64,000 bases of DNA from Butyricicoccus_A sp963601915 (GCA_963601915.1 CAVCGL010000008.1:1-64000); one strand, 5' to 3'; positions 24,349 to 32,827 are shown, numbered from the stretch's first letter. Numbers and translations are program-made. The notes: generated by a model not told the origin, from the sequence alone.

Positions 24349-25029
24349 TTATAATCTGTCGTGAAGGAGTGCATCGAGAGCCGGTATATGGCAGAGATTT
24401 TGCCAGATATATTGGTTGCATTCTTGCTTGAGTCGGAAGCTGGCGGCTTCGTCCTGACCGATTGCCTCCTCGAGCAGTCCTTTGGAAATTAACGAATTGG
24501 TTCTGCCAAAATACTGCACCTGTTCCGGCGTGAGCAGCGGGCAGGCAGTGTTCGCTTCCTGCAAAATCATGTGATCGCGCTGGGTGATGTCGCTGCAATT
24601 GAGCATGGAATAAAAATAATCCGGATAGATGTCGTGCTGGGAAACCGGAAAGGCGGAAAAATAATCCGTCACGGCATCGGCGAAATATTTGTTTTCCTTG
24701 CCCCAAAACAAGCGATAAAAAATATTTGGCCGCATGAATGCATAGTGGTTAAACAGCTTCCAGCCATCAAAGTAGGAGATAAACAGATTGCTGTGCACGC
24801 GAAGCATCACGCCGTAATCCTTGAGATAGGAATCCAGAAAACGAATCGAAGCGACGATGAGCAGATAATCCAGACTGAGAAAGTGCCGGTACAGCGCCGC
24901 AGAGGACAGTCCCAATTCTTTGGACAGAGAACGAACAGTTAAATTCTCCGTATCATCCTGCAACAGCTTTTGATACGCATGGATAATAAAATTTTGCTTG
25001 GTTGCAATACCATTGTTGTAAACAGCCAC
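24349..25029 (-). CDS. TetR/AcrR family regulator
   Basis: 226 aa. DNA-binding region LTVRSLSKELGLSSAALYRHFLSLDYLLIVASIRF; C-terminal part shares layout with the TetR at 13937 (length, SLDYLL/DLNELLL motif, LDSYL/LESYN). It is divergent from the AraC gene at 25214, and TGTTAACA-like sites in the space between (25060-25069, 25175-25182) and before the MttB locus (19362-19369) may be its operators. Confidence 0.85.
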   Translation of the reverse strand: MAVYNNGIATKQNFIIHAYQKLLQDDTENLTVRSLSKELGLSSAALYRHFLSLDYLLIVASIRFLDSYLKDYGVMLRVHSNLFISYFDGWKLFNHYAFMRPNIFYRLFWGKENKYFADAVTDYFSAFPVSQHDIYPDYFYSMLNCSDITQRDHMILQEANTACPLLTPEQVQYFGRTNSLISKGLLEEAIGQDEAASFRLKQECNQYIWQNLCHIPALDALLHDRL

Positions 25030-25059
25030 GAAAAAATTCCCCTTTATTTTTTACTGACA

Positions 25060-25182
25060 ATGTTAACATATCATGAAATAAAACACTTGTCAATGGAAAA
25101 AGAGAGACAGAAATGGGACGATTTTTTCTTATTTACACGAGAAAACGAAAATTTTTTGCAATTAAATGTTATCAAGTTAACA
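25060..25182. promoter_or_regulatory. GTTAAC operator candidates between divergent regulators
   Basis: ATGTTAACAT (25060-25069) is a perfect 10-bp palindrome; AGTTAACA (25175-25182) is a second, weaker copy. The spacing suggests one site per divergent promoter. Confidence 0.4.
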
Positions 25183-25213
25183 ATATATAGACGAGAGAAG
25201 GGAATTGTCAAAG

Positions 25214-26308
25214 ATGAAAGGCAAAGAACAAATACAACAGATGTGCAGAAATATCACAACGATGAGTGGTGTTGCCTGCGCGATAGTAGACGAGCAAAAC
25301 CAGCTGCTTTTTCATAGCACAGACAATTCTTTTTCCGTCTGTCTAGAGGAAAGCCGCCGCATCAGCAGGCATTTGTATCAGTGTGAGACCGGAGAGCTGT
25401 TTTTGCTGTTTCAGCAGCAGACAGAAGAAAGCTATCGGCTGGTTGTCGGACCGTTTGCATTAGAGGGCAAGACGGAACAGGCGGCATGTCCGGTTTTGAA
25501 TCGAGAGCAGCTGCGTGCGCTGGATGACATTACACAGGCCGTCTGCGGATATTTATCCGAGCGAAAGCTCATGATGGCGCAGGAATCCCGTTTTCAGAGC
25601 GAAATGCTGCAAAATATGGTGCACAGCATGGACAATGTCTACAACTTAAATTATCCGTTGGAACAGGAGCGAAATTTGCAGCAGATGATTCGCTCCGGAG
25701 ACAAAAAGGAGGCGCGGCAGCTGCTCAATGAGCTGCTCATCGAGCTGTATGCTGCGGTCGGTACCGATCTCACGATGCTGAAACTGCGCATTCGGGAGCT
25801 AATTACGCTGATGTCGCGTGCAGCGACGGACAGCGGCGCCAATGTCAATGCCGTGTTTGCCTTGTGCGACAACAGCGTCATGGAGCTGGAACGATTGCAG
25901 GATTTTGAGCAGCTGGATGCGTGGCTCGCCAGTCTGCTGCATCAGTTTTTCGATCAGGTATTTGAGTTTAACGACACCAAGCATCAGGCTGTGCTGTGTC
26001 AGGTGTTTGCGTATATTCAAGGACATCTCTCGGAAAAACTGACCTTGGATCAAATCGCGCGACATGTGTATTTATCTAAATCGTATTTATGTCGGATTTT
26101 GCGGGAAGAGCTGGACACTACATTTACCGAGTACACCAACCGGCTGCGCATTGAGCGCAGCAAGCTGTATTTGCAGCGCAGCAGCATGTCGCTGACGGAA
26201 ATCGCCTGCGCCGTCGGCTTTGAGGATCAGAGCTATTTTACCCGCATTTTCAAGCGGCAGGTCGGCGTTCCGCCCGGAAAATACCGCGCAAATAATATGA
26301 GCGCATAG
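25214..26308 (+). CDS. AraC family regulator with N-terminal sensor domain
   Basis: 364 aa. Residues 1-110 form a small ligand-sensing domain of PocR-like style (CNxT-like start, SFSVCLEESRRISRHLYQCETGELFLLF), then a helical linker, then a standard AraC domain (SEKLTLDQIARHVYLSKSYLCRILREELDTTFTEYTNRLRIERSKLYL; IACAVGFEDQSYFTRIFKRQVGVPPGKYR), intact to the end. ATG 25214 is preceded by AAGGGA. It probably controls the MttB/BCCT operon or its own neighbours. Confidence 0.86.
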   Translation: MKGKEQIQQMCRNITTMSGVACAIVDEQNQLLFHSTDNSFSVCLEESRRISRHLYQCETGELFLLFQQQTEESYRLVVGPFALEGKTEQAACPVLNREQLRALDDITQAVCGYLSERKLMMAQESRFQSEMLQNMVHSMDNVYNLNYPLEQERNLQQMIRSGDKKEARQLLNELLIELYAAVGTDLTMLKLRIRELITLMSRAATDSGANVNAVFALCDNSVMELERLQDFEQLDAWLASLLHQFFDQVFEFNDTKHQAVLCQVFAYIQGHLSEKLTLDQIARHVYLSKSYLCRILREELDTTFTEYTNRLRIERSKLYLQRSSMSLTEIACAVGFEDQSYFTRIFKRQVGVPPGKYRANNMSA

Positions 26309-26316
26309 AGCATATA

Positions 26317-26359
26317 AAAACGGCTTACCGTCTGGGAAAACCAGAGGGTAAGCCGTTTT
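26317..26359 (+). terminator. terminator, copy 2 of the duplicated 43-nt hairpin
   Basis: Same hairpin as 18711-18753 with one base changed in the loop (GGGAAAACC for GGGAGAACC). It ends the AraC gene. Confidence 0.88.
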
Positions 26360-26380
26360 CTTGCATTTTGGGGATAAATA

Positions 26381-26455
26381 GAAGACCCCCCTAGCAGCTG
26401 CCACTGCTAGAGGGTTCTTCCGTGTTCCTGCATAGAAATAATCTCATCAATTACC
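26381..26455 (-). ncRNA. orphan antitoxin-like RNA D (relic)
   Basis: A hairpin of the antitoxin-terminator type (GAAGACCCCCCTAGCAG / CTGCTAGAGGGTTCTTC, 15 of 17 paired) is followed on the plus strand by GTTCCTGCATAGAAATAATCTC, placed like a recognition segment. The matching minus-strand promoter is weak (TATATT box near 26461, no clear -35), so this is likely decayed. Confidence 0.3.
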
Positions 26456-26498
26456 CATAATATACCATTTAAATTACAAAAGATCCAGCTAGTTTCAC

Positions 26499-26527
26499 TT
26501 GAATTTTTTTGAAATAAATGGTAAGAT
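26499..26527 (+). promoter_or_regulatory. promoter of toxin mRNA B
   Basis: TTGAAT (26499-26504), 17 bp, TAAGAT (26522-26527). The distance to the conserved GTTACCGCTCC leader equals that in module A. Confidence 0.55.
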
Positions 26528-26584
26528 TATGTTGTTACCGCTCCAATCTGGCGCAACCCGTGACAGGGAGGAGGTGTTTTCGCT

Positions 26585-26695
26585 ATGCAAGTACTTACTT
26601 CATTGTTTTTTTATGTACTTACGTCATTGATTTTTCCTGTTGTGGCAGGGGTAATTATCTATTACGTTTGCAAATGGTTAGACGGGAGAAAGTAA
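26585..26695 (+). CDS. small hydrophobic type I toxin B (Hol-Tox/Fst-like)
   Basis: A 36-aa peptide from ATG 26585 with GGGAGGAGGTG upstream. It is one membrane helix (VLTSLIFPVVAGVIIYYV) with the tail CKWLDGRK shared with toxin A. The N-terminal part contains an internal repeat (VLTSLFF/VLTSLIF) from a duplicated GTACTTAC(T/G)TCATT. The leader before the start is almost identical to module A although the coding bodies have diverged, which points to selection on the RNA. Confidence 0.75.
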   Translation: MQVLTSLFFYVLTSLIFPVVAGVIIYYVCKWLDGRK

Positions 26696-26724
26696 TTTCG
26701 GTAACTAACCTCGGTTGACTGCTC

Positions 26725-26821
26725 CGTAAAAGCAGAAGAAACCCCTAGCAGGTACCAGCTGCTAGGGGTTTTGCTTCGTGTTTCCACTATTATGTGTACT
26801 TACTTCATTAGTACTTTACTT
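26725..26821 (-). ncRNA. antitoxin RNA B, antisense to toxin mRNA B
   Basis: Predicted RNA of roughly 97 nt from a minus-strand promoter (TATACT at 26828-26833; weak -35 TTAATA at 26851-26856) to the hairpin at 26739-26771. Its 5' region is complementary to GTACTTACTTCATT (26796-26809), a direct repeat of the toxin start region (26591-26604) and, with one mismatch, of 26615-26628. Confidence 0.6.
26739..26771. terminator. shared bidirectional terminator of module B
   Basis: AAACCCCTAGCAG / CTGCTAGGGGTTT with a 7-nt loop; convergent toxin and antitoxin transcripts meet here. Confidence 0.78.
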
Positions 26822-27045
26822 GTTTACAGTATAGCGTTACGTATGCGATTTATTAACTATAAAAAGTTGAAATTTAAAACAAAATTTTTTAAAATTAAAG
26901 CAATAAAATTGGTATAATAAACAAGAATATTCGGATGGCAGATACTTGTTTCATATAAATTGTTTATTTTTCTCAAAGAATCCATAAGAATCAAATATAT
27001 GGTATACTAAACACACATGAGAAAAACAGAAAAGAGGAGAACTCT

Positions 27046-27510
27046 ATGAAAATTTACGAAGTCCCCGCGCGGCCGCCGTCCCTGATTCAATCCCTCGTCG
27101 CGGTCTGGGAAGCATCGGTTCGCGCGACGCATCTGTTTTTATCCGATACGGAAATCCGGCAAATCAAAACCTATGTGCCGCAGGCGCTGACCGGTGTTGC
27201 GCATTTACTTGTCGCGGAGACGGAAACCGGCGAACCGGTTGCCTTTATGGGCGTGGAAACTAACCGGCTGGAAATGCTGTTTCTGGCACCGCAGACGCGC
27301 GGGCAGGGTCTCGGAAAACAGCTGCTGCAATCCGGCATCGAGACCTATGGCGTGCGGGAAGTGACCGTCAATGAACAGAATCCGCAGGCGGTCGGATTTT
27401 ACCAGCATCTGGGATTTGAGACCTATAAACGGACAGATCTCGATGAGGAGGGAAACCCGTATCCGCTCTTGTATATGCGGCTAAAATCATCCGGCAACAA
27501 AATAGAGTAG
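27046..27510 (+). CDS. GNAT family N-acetyltransferase
   Basis: 154 aa with the acetyl-CoA loop RLEMLFLAPQTRGQGLGKQLL and the C-terminal NPQAVGFYQHLGFE motif. Resembles YjaB-type acetyltransferases; acceptor unknown. AGAGGAG precedes the ATG. Single gene. Confidence 0.9.
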   Translation: MKIYEVPARPPSLIQSLVAVWEASVRATHLFLSDTEIRQIKTYVPQALTGVAHLLVAETETGEPVAFMGVETNRLEMLFLAPQTRGQGLGKQLLQSGIETYGVREVTVNEQNPQAVGFYQHLGFETYKRTDLDEEGNPYPLLYMRLKSSGNKIE

Positions 27511-27560
27511 ACACATTCCTAGTATACTATCTATAGATTGATGCTATAGAGGTGTTTGAC

Positions 27561-28592
27561 ATGATACGATTTAACAACGACTACAATCACGGAGCGTTTC
27601 CATCCATTCTGCATGAATTGACAGCCACCAATGACACCAGCTACGCAGGCTACGGTGAAGATGTGTGGTGTGAGAGAGCAGAGGCAGTCATTCACAAACT
27701 GATTGCAAAAGAAGATGCTCTAATAAAATTTATTCCCGGCGCAACACAGGCAAATATTGTTGCCATCTCGGCGGCACTGTCTCCGATTCAAAGTGTTATA
27801 GCAGCCGACACCGGACATATCAATTGTCATGAAGCGGCATCCATTGAAAGCACCGGACATAAAATTCTGGAGCTTCCGAACACAGACGGCAAAATCACCG
27901 CCCAGCAAATCGCGGCATGCGCGGCAGCGTATTACGACGGCGGCACGCCGGAATATCTGACGGAGCCGAAAATGGTATATTTGTCTTTCCCGACCGAACA
28001 GGGTACGTTGTATTCCAAGCAGGAGCTGTGTGACATCAGCGAGGTCTGCAAAAAATATGATATGTATCTGTTTGTGGACGGCGCGAGAATGGGATACGGT
28101 CTGGGCACAGAAAATAATGATTTGACGCTGGAAGATTTCGCGCAGCTGACAGATATATTCTATATCGGAGGAACCAAGTGCGGCGCGCTGTTCGGCGAAG
28201 CACTAATTATTACAGCGAATTCTCTCAAATACCGCTTCAAGGCATATATGAAGCAGCACGGAGCGGTGCTGGCAAAGGGCTGGCTGATGGGACTGCAATT
28301 TGCGGTGATGCTGGAGAGCGGCGAATATTTTGAAAAGACCAAGCGCGCCGATGCATTTGCCATGCAGATCAAGCAGGCGTTTGAAACCGCAGGCATTCCA
28401 TTCTGGGTAGACAGCTTTACTAACCAACAGTTTGTCATCCTGACCGCACAGCAAAAGGAGACGCTGGCACAGGGCTACTATTTTGAGGAAGAAGCAACCA
28501 CCCCGCAAGGAACCATCGTGCGTTTCTGCACGAGCTGGGCAACAACGCAGGCCGAGGTCGATGCGCTGGTTGCAGACATTGCCAAACTGTAA
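27561..28592 (+). CDS. low-specificity L-threonine aldolase family protein
   Basis: 343 aa fold-type I PLP enzyme. The Schiff-base lysine lies in YIGGTKCGALFGE and the cofactor Asp in LFVDGARMGYGL. The family cleaves L-threonine or allo-threonine to glycine and acetaldehyde. ATG 27561 has AGAGGTG upstream, better than GTG 27552. Monocistronic, with a terminator at 28613. Confidence 0.88.
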   Translation: MIRFNNDYNHGAFPSILHELTATNDTSYAGYGEDVWCERAEAVIHKLIAKEDALIKFIPGATQANIVAISAALSPIQSVIAADTGHINCHEAASIESTGHKILELPNTDGKITAQQIAACAAAYYDGGTPEYLTEPKMVYLSFPTEQGTLYSKQELCDISEVCKKYDMYLFVDGARMGYGLGTENNDLTLEDFAQLTDIFYIGGTKCGALFGEALIITANSLKYRFKAYMKQHGAVLAKGWLMGLQFAVMLESGEYFEKTKRADAFAMQIKQAFETAGIPFWVDSFTNQQFVILTAQQKETLAQGYYFEEEATTPQGTIVRFCTSWATTQAEVDALVADIAKL

Positions 28593-28607
28593 AAGCAAAA
28601 AGAGACA

Positions 28608-28767
28608 ACGAAACCCCATTTGTCAGACACTTGCCTGACAAATGGGGTGTTTTCGTTTTCGTATCAATGAAGTGAGCCGTCTGCTGCGAACAGACGACTC
28701 GCGGTTGAGAGCTGCCAACTCTCGACATAAGTGACAATTTGTACTGTGGCAACCGTCTGGTTTCCAC
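28608..28767 (-). ncRNA. candidate structured non-coding RNA
   Basis: A near-consensus minus-strand promoter (TTGACT 28797-28802, 17 bp, TATAAT 28774-28779) faces no gene. It would give an RNA of about 160 nt that folds into GAGAG/CTCTC and GTCGTCTG/CAGACGGC hairpins and ends at the bidirectional hairpin 28613-28648. Repeated GGTTG/CAACC and CAGACGG/CGTCTG segments suggest long-range pairing. A short frame from ATG about 28728 exists but lacks a ribosome site. I could not assign an Rfam family. Confidence 0.45.
28613..28648. terminator. bidirectional terminator
   Basis: ACCCCATTTGTCAG / CTGACAAATGGGGT, perfect 14-bp stem, 8-nt loop. It ends the threonine aldolase gene and the candidate RNA on the other strand. 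Confidence 0.88.
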
Positions 28768-28773
28768 ACTTTT

Positions 28774-28802
28774 ATTATAGAGCTGCTTTTCAAAAAAGTC
28801 AA
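28774..28802 (-). promoter_or_regulatory. promoter of candidate ncRNA
   Basis: Minus-strand TTGACT-17-TATAAT; the strongest promoter match in this 317-bp space between genes. Confidence 0.65.
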
Positions 28803-28860
28803 CAGCCGTTCTGGGGACAGAGCGGCTGTTGTTGTAGGTATACATGCAGCTCAAGTAAAA

Positions 28861-28905
28861 AAACATCCCCGACAACAGGCAGAACGCATGGTGTCGGGGT
28901 GTTTT
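28861..28905 (-). terminator. terminator of the leftward isomerase operon
   Basis: AAACATCCCCGACA and TGTCGGGGTGTTT pair around a 17-nt loop; a T-run follows on the minus strand. Confidence 0.75.
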
Positions 28906-28909
28906 CATA

Positions 28910-29848
28910 TCAATAAGGAATAGTATTCTTGAGCAGCTGGACGGATTTCGCCAGTGCCTTGATGGTGTCCATCGTGTAGTCCTCGTGCTCGATGGACAGT
29001 ACGCCGTCATAGCCCATCATCTTGAGAGTGACGAGAAATTCTCTCCACCAGCGTTCGTCATGACCATAGCCCGGGATGGCGAAGTTCCAAGAACGCTTGG
29101 CGTATTCCAGTACGCCCTTGCCGTCCAACAGTGTGTTGGTCTGTGCTGGTTTTTCGATGCGGACGTCCTTGACATGTACGTGGTAAATCGCATCGCCCAA
29201 GGCGCGGGCGACGGCAATTGGATCGGCGCCCATCCAGAACAGGTGAGAGGGGTCGAGATTGAAACCAATCGTCTTATCTCCGCCGCACGCCTCACGCAGG
29301 CGATAGAAGTTTTCCACATCATGCACGAGCTGGCAGCCGTGCGGCTCCAGAGCCAACCGAGAAACGCCATGTGCATTGGCAACCTTGGTGATCTGCTTCC
29401 AGTACGGAATGGCTACTTCGTTCCACTGATAATTCAGGATGGTCTGGGTTTCCGGCGGCCAAGAAGTCACCACCCAGTTCGGGTACTTGTCATCCGGGCC
29501 GCCCGCAGGCAGCCCCGACATCATCACGACGGTGTTCAACCCGAAATACTCGCTGAGCTGGAAGGTTTTGCGCGTCACGGCGTCCTCGCGCTCGCCCCAT
29601 TCGCCCGGGGCGAGCGGGTTGCCGGAGCAGTTGAACGCGGAGATCGAGATGCCATAGTCTTTGAGCATACCCTTCATTTCGTCGCGCTTGGTCTCGCTTT
29701 CCAGCAATCCATCCAAATCGACATGCGGGGCACTCGACCAGTTACCGCAGCCCAGCTCTACCTGCTCGATGCCGAGTGTTTGGCAGGTCTGGAGCAGCTC
29801 GTTAAACGACTGATTGCCCAAGCAATCTGAAACAATACCGATTTTCAT
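28910..29848 (-). CDS. sugar phosphate isomerase/epimerase-like TIM barrel
   Basis: 312 aa. Characteristic sequence blocks are SGLPAGGPDDKYPNWV, LALEPHG, GFNLDPSHLFWMGADP, YHVHVKD and PGYGHDERWW; the last three supply probable metal ligands. The same blocks occur in the gene at 44164, so the two are paralogues. Such proteins accompany Gfo/Idh dehydrogenases in inositol and 3-keto-sugar pathways. Last gene of a four-gene leftward operon starting at 32555. Confidence 0.82.
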   Translation of the reverse strand: MKIGIVSDCLGNQSFNELLQTCQTLGIEQVELGCGNWSSAPHVDLDGLLESETKRDEMKGMLKDYGISISAFNCSGNPLAPGEWGEREDAVTRKTFQLSEYFGLNTVVMMSGLPAGGPDDKYPNWVVTSWPPETQTILNYQWNEVAIPYWKQITKVANAHGVSRLALEPHGCQLVHDVENFYRLREACGGDKTIGFNLDPSHLFWMGADPIAVARALGDAIYHVHVKDVRIEKPAQTNTLLDGKGVLEYAKRSWNFAIPGYGHDERWWREFLVTLKMMGYDGVLSIEHEDYTMDTIKALAKSVQLLKNTIPY

Positions 29849-29861
29849 GCGATCACCTGAT

Positions 29862-30881
29862 TTATGCCTGATAGAATGCCGGACGCTCCGGAAGCTCGAC
29901 AGCTTCCATCAGCTTGGTGTCCTGTGCGTCAGCCAGCTTGTCGGCGACGGCGCAAGCGACAAAGCCATCCCAAGCGTTGGAGCCGGTCGGCACGCCGCCG
30001 TTTTCCAAACAGCTGTCTACCCAAGTCTGGAACTCGTCCTGATATGCCTCGACAAAGCGCTTGGACCAGTCGTTCATGATGGCGTGCTGGCAGCTCTCGT
30101 CGATGCAAACGGTAGCGCGGGACGGCTGCGGCAGGGAAACGGTGCCGTTTTCGCAGACAACCTCGCACTGAATCTCGTAACCAAAGTGTGCATTGACAGC
30201 AACCTCTACGTCAACGACAACGCCCTGCTTGGTGGTGAGCAGCATGAGCTGCGGATCCTGCAAGCCCTCCGGCGCATAGCAGGAAGAACGACCCATGATA
30301 ACCTGTGCCTGATCGAATTCATCGTCGAGCAGCCAGCGCAGCACGTCAATCTCGTGCGGGATGACGTTGGTGGCGTGCATCCGAGTCGTGTGCTTCGGCG
30401 GGGTCACCGGCGTGCGGCTCTTGCAGTGTACCATGAGCGGCTTGCCCAGCTTGCCGCTGTCGATAATGCTCTTCATTTCCAGATAGCCCGGGTCAAAGCG
30501 GCGCATAAAGCCAACCTGTACCAGATGCTTGCCGGATGCAATCTCGTCCTTGATGACTTCGCTGCAATCCTCCAGCGTGGAAGCCAACGGCTTCTCGCAG
30601 AATACCGGCTTGCCTGCTGCGATAGCAGCGCGGACAAACTGCGCATGGGTCGGGTCCCAAGAGGTGACGACGATGGCATCGACGTCCGGGTCGTGAATCA
30701 GTTCGATGCCGTCGGTGTACACCTTGGCACCGCAGGTGTCAGCGACAGCCTGGGTCTTTTCTCGATCAAGATCGGAGACAGCAACAACAGTTGCATGGTT
30801 GATGCTGGTGGTCAATCTGTGGATATGGTCGCGACCGATGAAGCCAGCCGCGCCGACAACGCCAATTCTAAGGTCTTTCAT
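29862..30881 (-). CDS. Gfo/Idh/MocA oxidoreductase, inositol-2-dehydrogenase-like
   Basis: 339 aa. NAD motif GVVGAAGFIGRDHIHRL, catalytic EKPLAST with its lysine, GFMRRFDPGYLEMK, and HEIDVLRWLL carry the IolG signature (Lys, Asp, His). It most likely oxidises a cyclitol or a sugar hydroxyl to a ketone with NAD. It sits between TIM-barrel isomerases, as in inositol catabolic operons, but no IolB/C/D genes are present, so plain inositol breakdown is not shown. Confidence 0.85.
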   Translation of the reverse strand: MKDLRIGVVGAAGFIGRDHIHRLTTSINHATVVAVSDLDREKTQAVADTCGAKVYTDGIELIHDPDVDAIVVTSWDPTHAQFVRAAIAAGKPVFCEKPLASTLEDCSEVIKDEIASGKHLVQVGFMRRFDPGYLEMKSIIDSGKLGKPLMVHCKSRTPVTPPKHTTRMHATNVIPHEIDVLRWLLDDEFDQAQVIMGRSSCYAPEGLQDPQLMLLTTKQGVVVDVEVAVNAHFGYEIQCEVVCENGTVSLPQPSRATVCIDESCQHAIMNDWSKRFVEAYQDEFQTWVDSCLENGGVPTGSNAWDGFVACAVADKLADAQDTKLMEAVELPERPAFYQA

Positions 30882-30909
30882 GACTAAACGCTCCTTTTTT
30901 TCTCACAAA

Positions 30910-31701
30910 TTACAGGGTAACAGCAGCGGTCTTGATTGCTGCGATGGCATCTGCGGTGTTGGTCGTGGTGAACAGCTCACAGCCGATGATGCCCGGATAG
31001 CCGATCTTGCGCATGTGTGCAAAGACAGCGGCGTAGTTGATGACACCGGTGCCCGGCTCATGACGGCCCGGCGCATCGGCAAAATGCACGTAGCCGACTT
31101 CCGGCAGGAACTTGTCCCAAGTCTCGGCAATCTTGCCCTCGTTCAGGTACATATGATAGATGTCGTACAGCACCTTGACGTTCGGGGAGCCGACAGCGTC
31201 AATCAGATCTGCAGCCTGCTTCATTGAGGTCAGGAAGTTGCCCATGTGATCGGTCACGATGTTGAGCGGCTCGACAACCAGTGTGACCTTCTTTTGCTCG
31301 GCATACGGAGCCAGTGCCTTGAGGCAGCGGAACATCGCGCACAGCTTGGCAGCTTCGGACAGCTCCGGATAGGAGTTGCTGACCGGGCCTGCCGGTGTCA
31401 GCTCGTTGGAGTGAATGACAACGTTCAGGCAGCCCAGCTCGACAGCCTTGTCCATGGACTCCTTGACCTCGGCAACGTATACCTCATAATGTGCCGGATT
31501 GCACATGTCGTACTGCTTGTCGCCGGACATGGCGGACAGGGTCAGACCGAATTCCTTCAGCTTTGCCTTGAGCACAGCTTCATCCTTGTTGTCCCAGTCC
31601 CAGATTTCGACATAGTCGAAACCGTCGTTCTTTGCTGCCTCGAAGCGTTCTGCGAACGGCAGCTCATTATATAATGCATCAATATGTGCAGAGAATTTCA
31701 T
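30910..31701 (-). CDS. TIM-barrel isomerase/epimerase, hydroxypyruvate-isomerase-like
   Basis: 263 aa. VLYDIYHMYLNEGKI and YVHFADAPGRHEPGTGVINY are typical of the Hyi/IolI-like branch (Glu, Asp, His metal ligands). It is a close paralogue of the next gene upstream (31749), probably by tandem duplication. Possible roles: isomerising a keto-sugar or keto-inositol. Confidence 0.83.
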   Translation of the reverse strand: MKFSAHIDALYNELPFAERFEAAKNDGFDYVEIWDWDNKDEAVLKAKLKEFGLTLSAMSGDKQYDMCNPAHYEVYVAEVKESMDKAVELGCLNVVIHSNELTPAGPVSNSYPELSEAAKLCAMFRCLKALAPYAEQKKVTLVVEPLNIVTDHMGNFLTSMKQAADLIDAVGSPNVKVLYDIYHMYLNEGKIAETWDKFLPEVGYVHFADAPGRHEPGTGVINYAAVFAHMRKIGYPGIIGCELFTTTNTADAIAAIKTAAVTL

Positions 31702-31748
31702 ACTACTTGCTCCTTTTTCTCGGATATATAATAAGGTATATATAGGAA

Positions 31749-32555
31749 TTACCAGTGCTTGCCGCAGGCCTTCTTGATGGCAGCGACGGCAACCTCGGTG
31801 CTGACGGACGGGTACAGCTCGAAGCCAATCACGCGGTCATAGCCCATGTCAGCGACGAAGTCAAAGTACTTCTCGTAGTTGATGACACCGGTGCCCGGCT
31901 CGGCGCGGCCCGGCGCGTCTGCGATGTGCATGTAGCCGATGCTGCTCAGATACTTTTGGGTCTGCTCGACGATCTTGCCCTCGTTGAGGTACATGTGGTA
32001 GACATCGTACAGGATCTTCATGTTGTCGGAACCGGTCAGGGAGGTCAGCTCGGAGCCGGTGCGCGGATCGGTCAGGAAGTTGCCCAGATGGTCGGTGACG
32101 ATGTTGAGTGCTTCGAGCACGAAGGTGATGCCAGCCTCTTCTGCCCACGGAGCGATGGTGGAGAGAATGTCGAACATGGTGCAGATCTTGGTGGTGTAGG
32201 AGTAATTACCGGACAGCGGAACCGCGTACTGCGGGGACGGCTGCAGCGCATCGGAATGGATAATCAGCGTGTCGGTGCCGACGAACTTGGCTGCCTCAAT
32301 CGCATGCTTGAGGTAGTCGAGGTATTCCTGCTTGTTTGCCGGATCGCACATCGAGAACGGGCCGTCGCCGCCCATCGCGGACAGGGTCAGACCGTTTTCA
32401 GCGACCAGACGCTTGACCTCTTCCAGATCCTTGTCCTCCCAGCCCCAGAACTCGACGTACTGGAAGCCGTCCTTCTTTGCTGCGGCGAAACGCTCTGCCC
32501 ACGGCAGCTCGTAATACAGAACCTCTAAGTTTGCGGAAAATTTCAGCTTGCTCAT
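31749..32555 (-). CDS. TIM-barrel isomerase/epimerase, paralogue of 30910
   Basis: 268 aa; ILYDVYHMYLNEGKI and MHIADAPGRAEPGTGVINY repeat the motifs of its neighbour. First gene of the operon, with GGAGGAAA before the ATG and a promoter 130 bp upstream. Two similar enzymes may handle successive epimers or different substrates. Confidence 0.83.
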   Translation of the reverse strand: MSKLKFSANLEVLYYELPWAERFAAAKKDGFQYVEFWGWEDKDLEEVKRLVAENGLTLSAMGGDGPFSMCDPANKQEYLDYLKHAIEAAKFVGTDTLIIHSDALQPSPQYAVPLSGNYSYTTKICTMFDILSTIAPWAEEAGITFVLEALNIVTDHLGNFLTDPRTGSELTSLTGSDNMKILYDVYHMYLNEGKIVEQTQKYLSSIGYMHIADAPGRAEPGTGVINYEKYFDFVADMGYDRVIGFELYPSVSTEVAVAAIKKACGKHW

Positions 32556-32685
32556 TGTTGTTTCCTCCTAAATTTCTACTCTAGTTTTTTCTTATGTTTT
32601 TTGTTGTATCAGCTGCGTATTTATGTTAGAATAAATGCATAGCCAAATGGGTTTTGTAAAAGCATTTGTTCGTTTGATTGATGTC

Positions 32686-32714
32686 ATTATAGTTTCTGGA
32701 TTGTAACTTGTAAA
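32686..32714 (-). promoter_or_regulatory. promoter of the leftward isomerase operon
   Basis: Minus-strand TTTACA (32709-32714), 17 bp, TATAAT (32686-32691). It leaves a leader of about 125 nt before the first gene. The divergent AraC gene starts at 32828. Confidence 0.65.
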
Positions 32715-32827
32715 CAATCATTGATGCTGTAAAACTTTTGATATGTGCTGTTTGACTAGGAAAAAACCATCGTATCATTTATTGTATTGAGCAGAGATAT
32801 TTTTGAAGAAAAGGGTGAGAAAATCGT

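Noticed and set aside
28435..29010. A 191-codon minus-strand frame across the space between genes at 28.6-28.9 kb
   Set aside because: It crosses two terminators and a promoter and overlaps the threonine aldolase gene. The region is better explained as a non-coding RNA.
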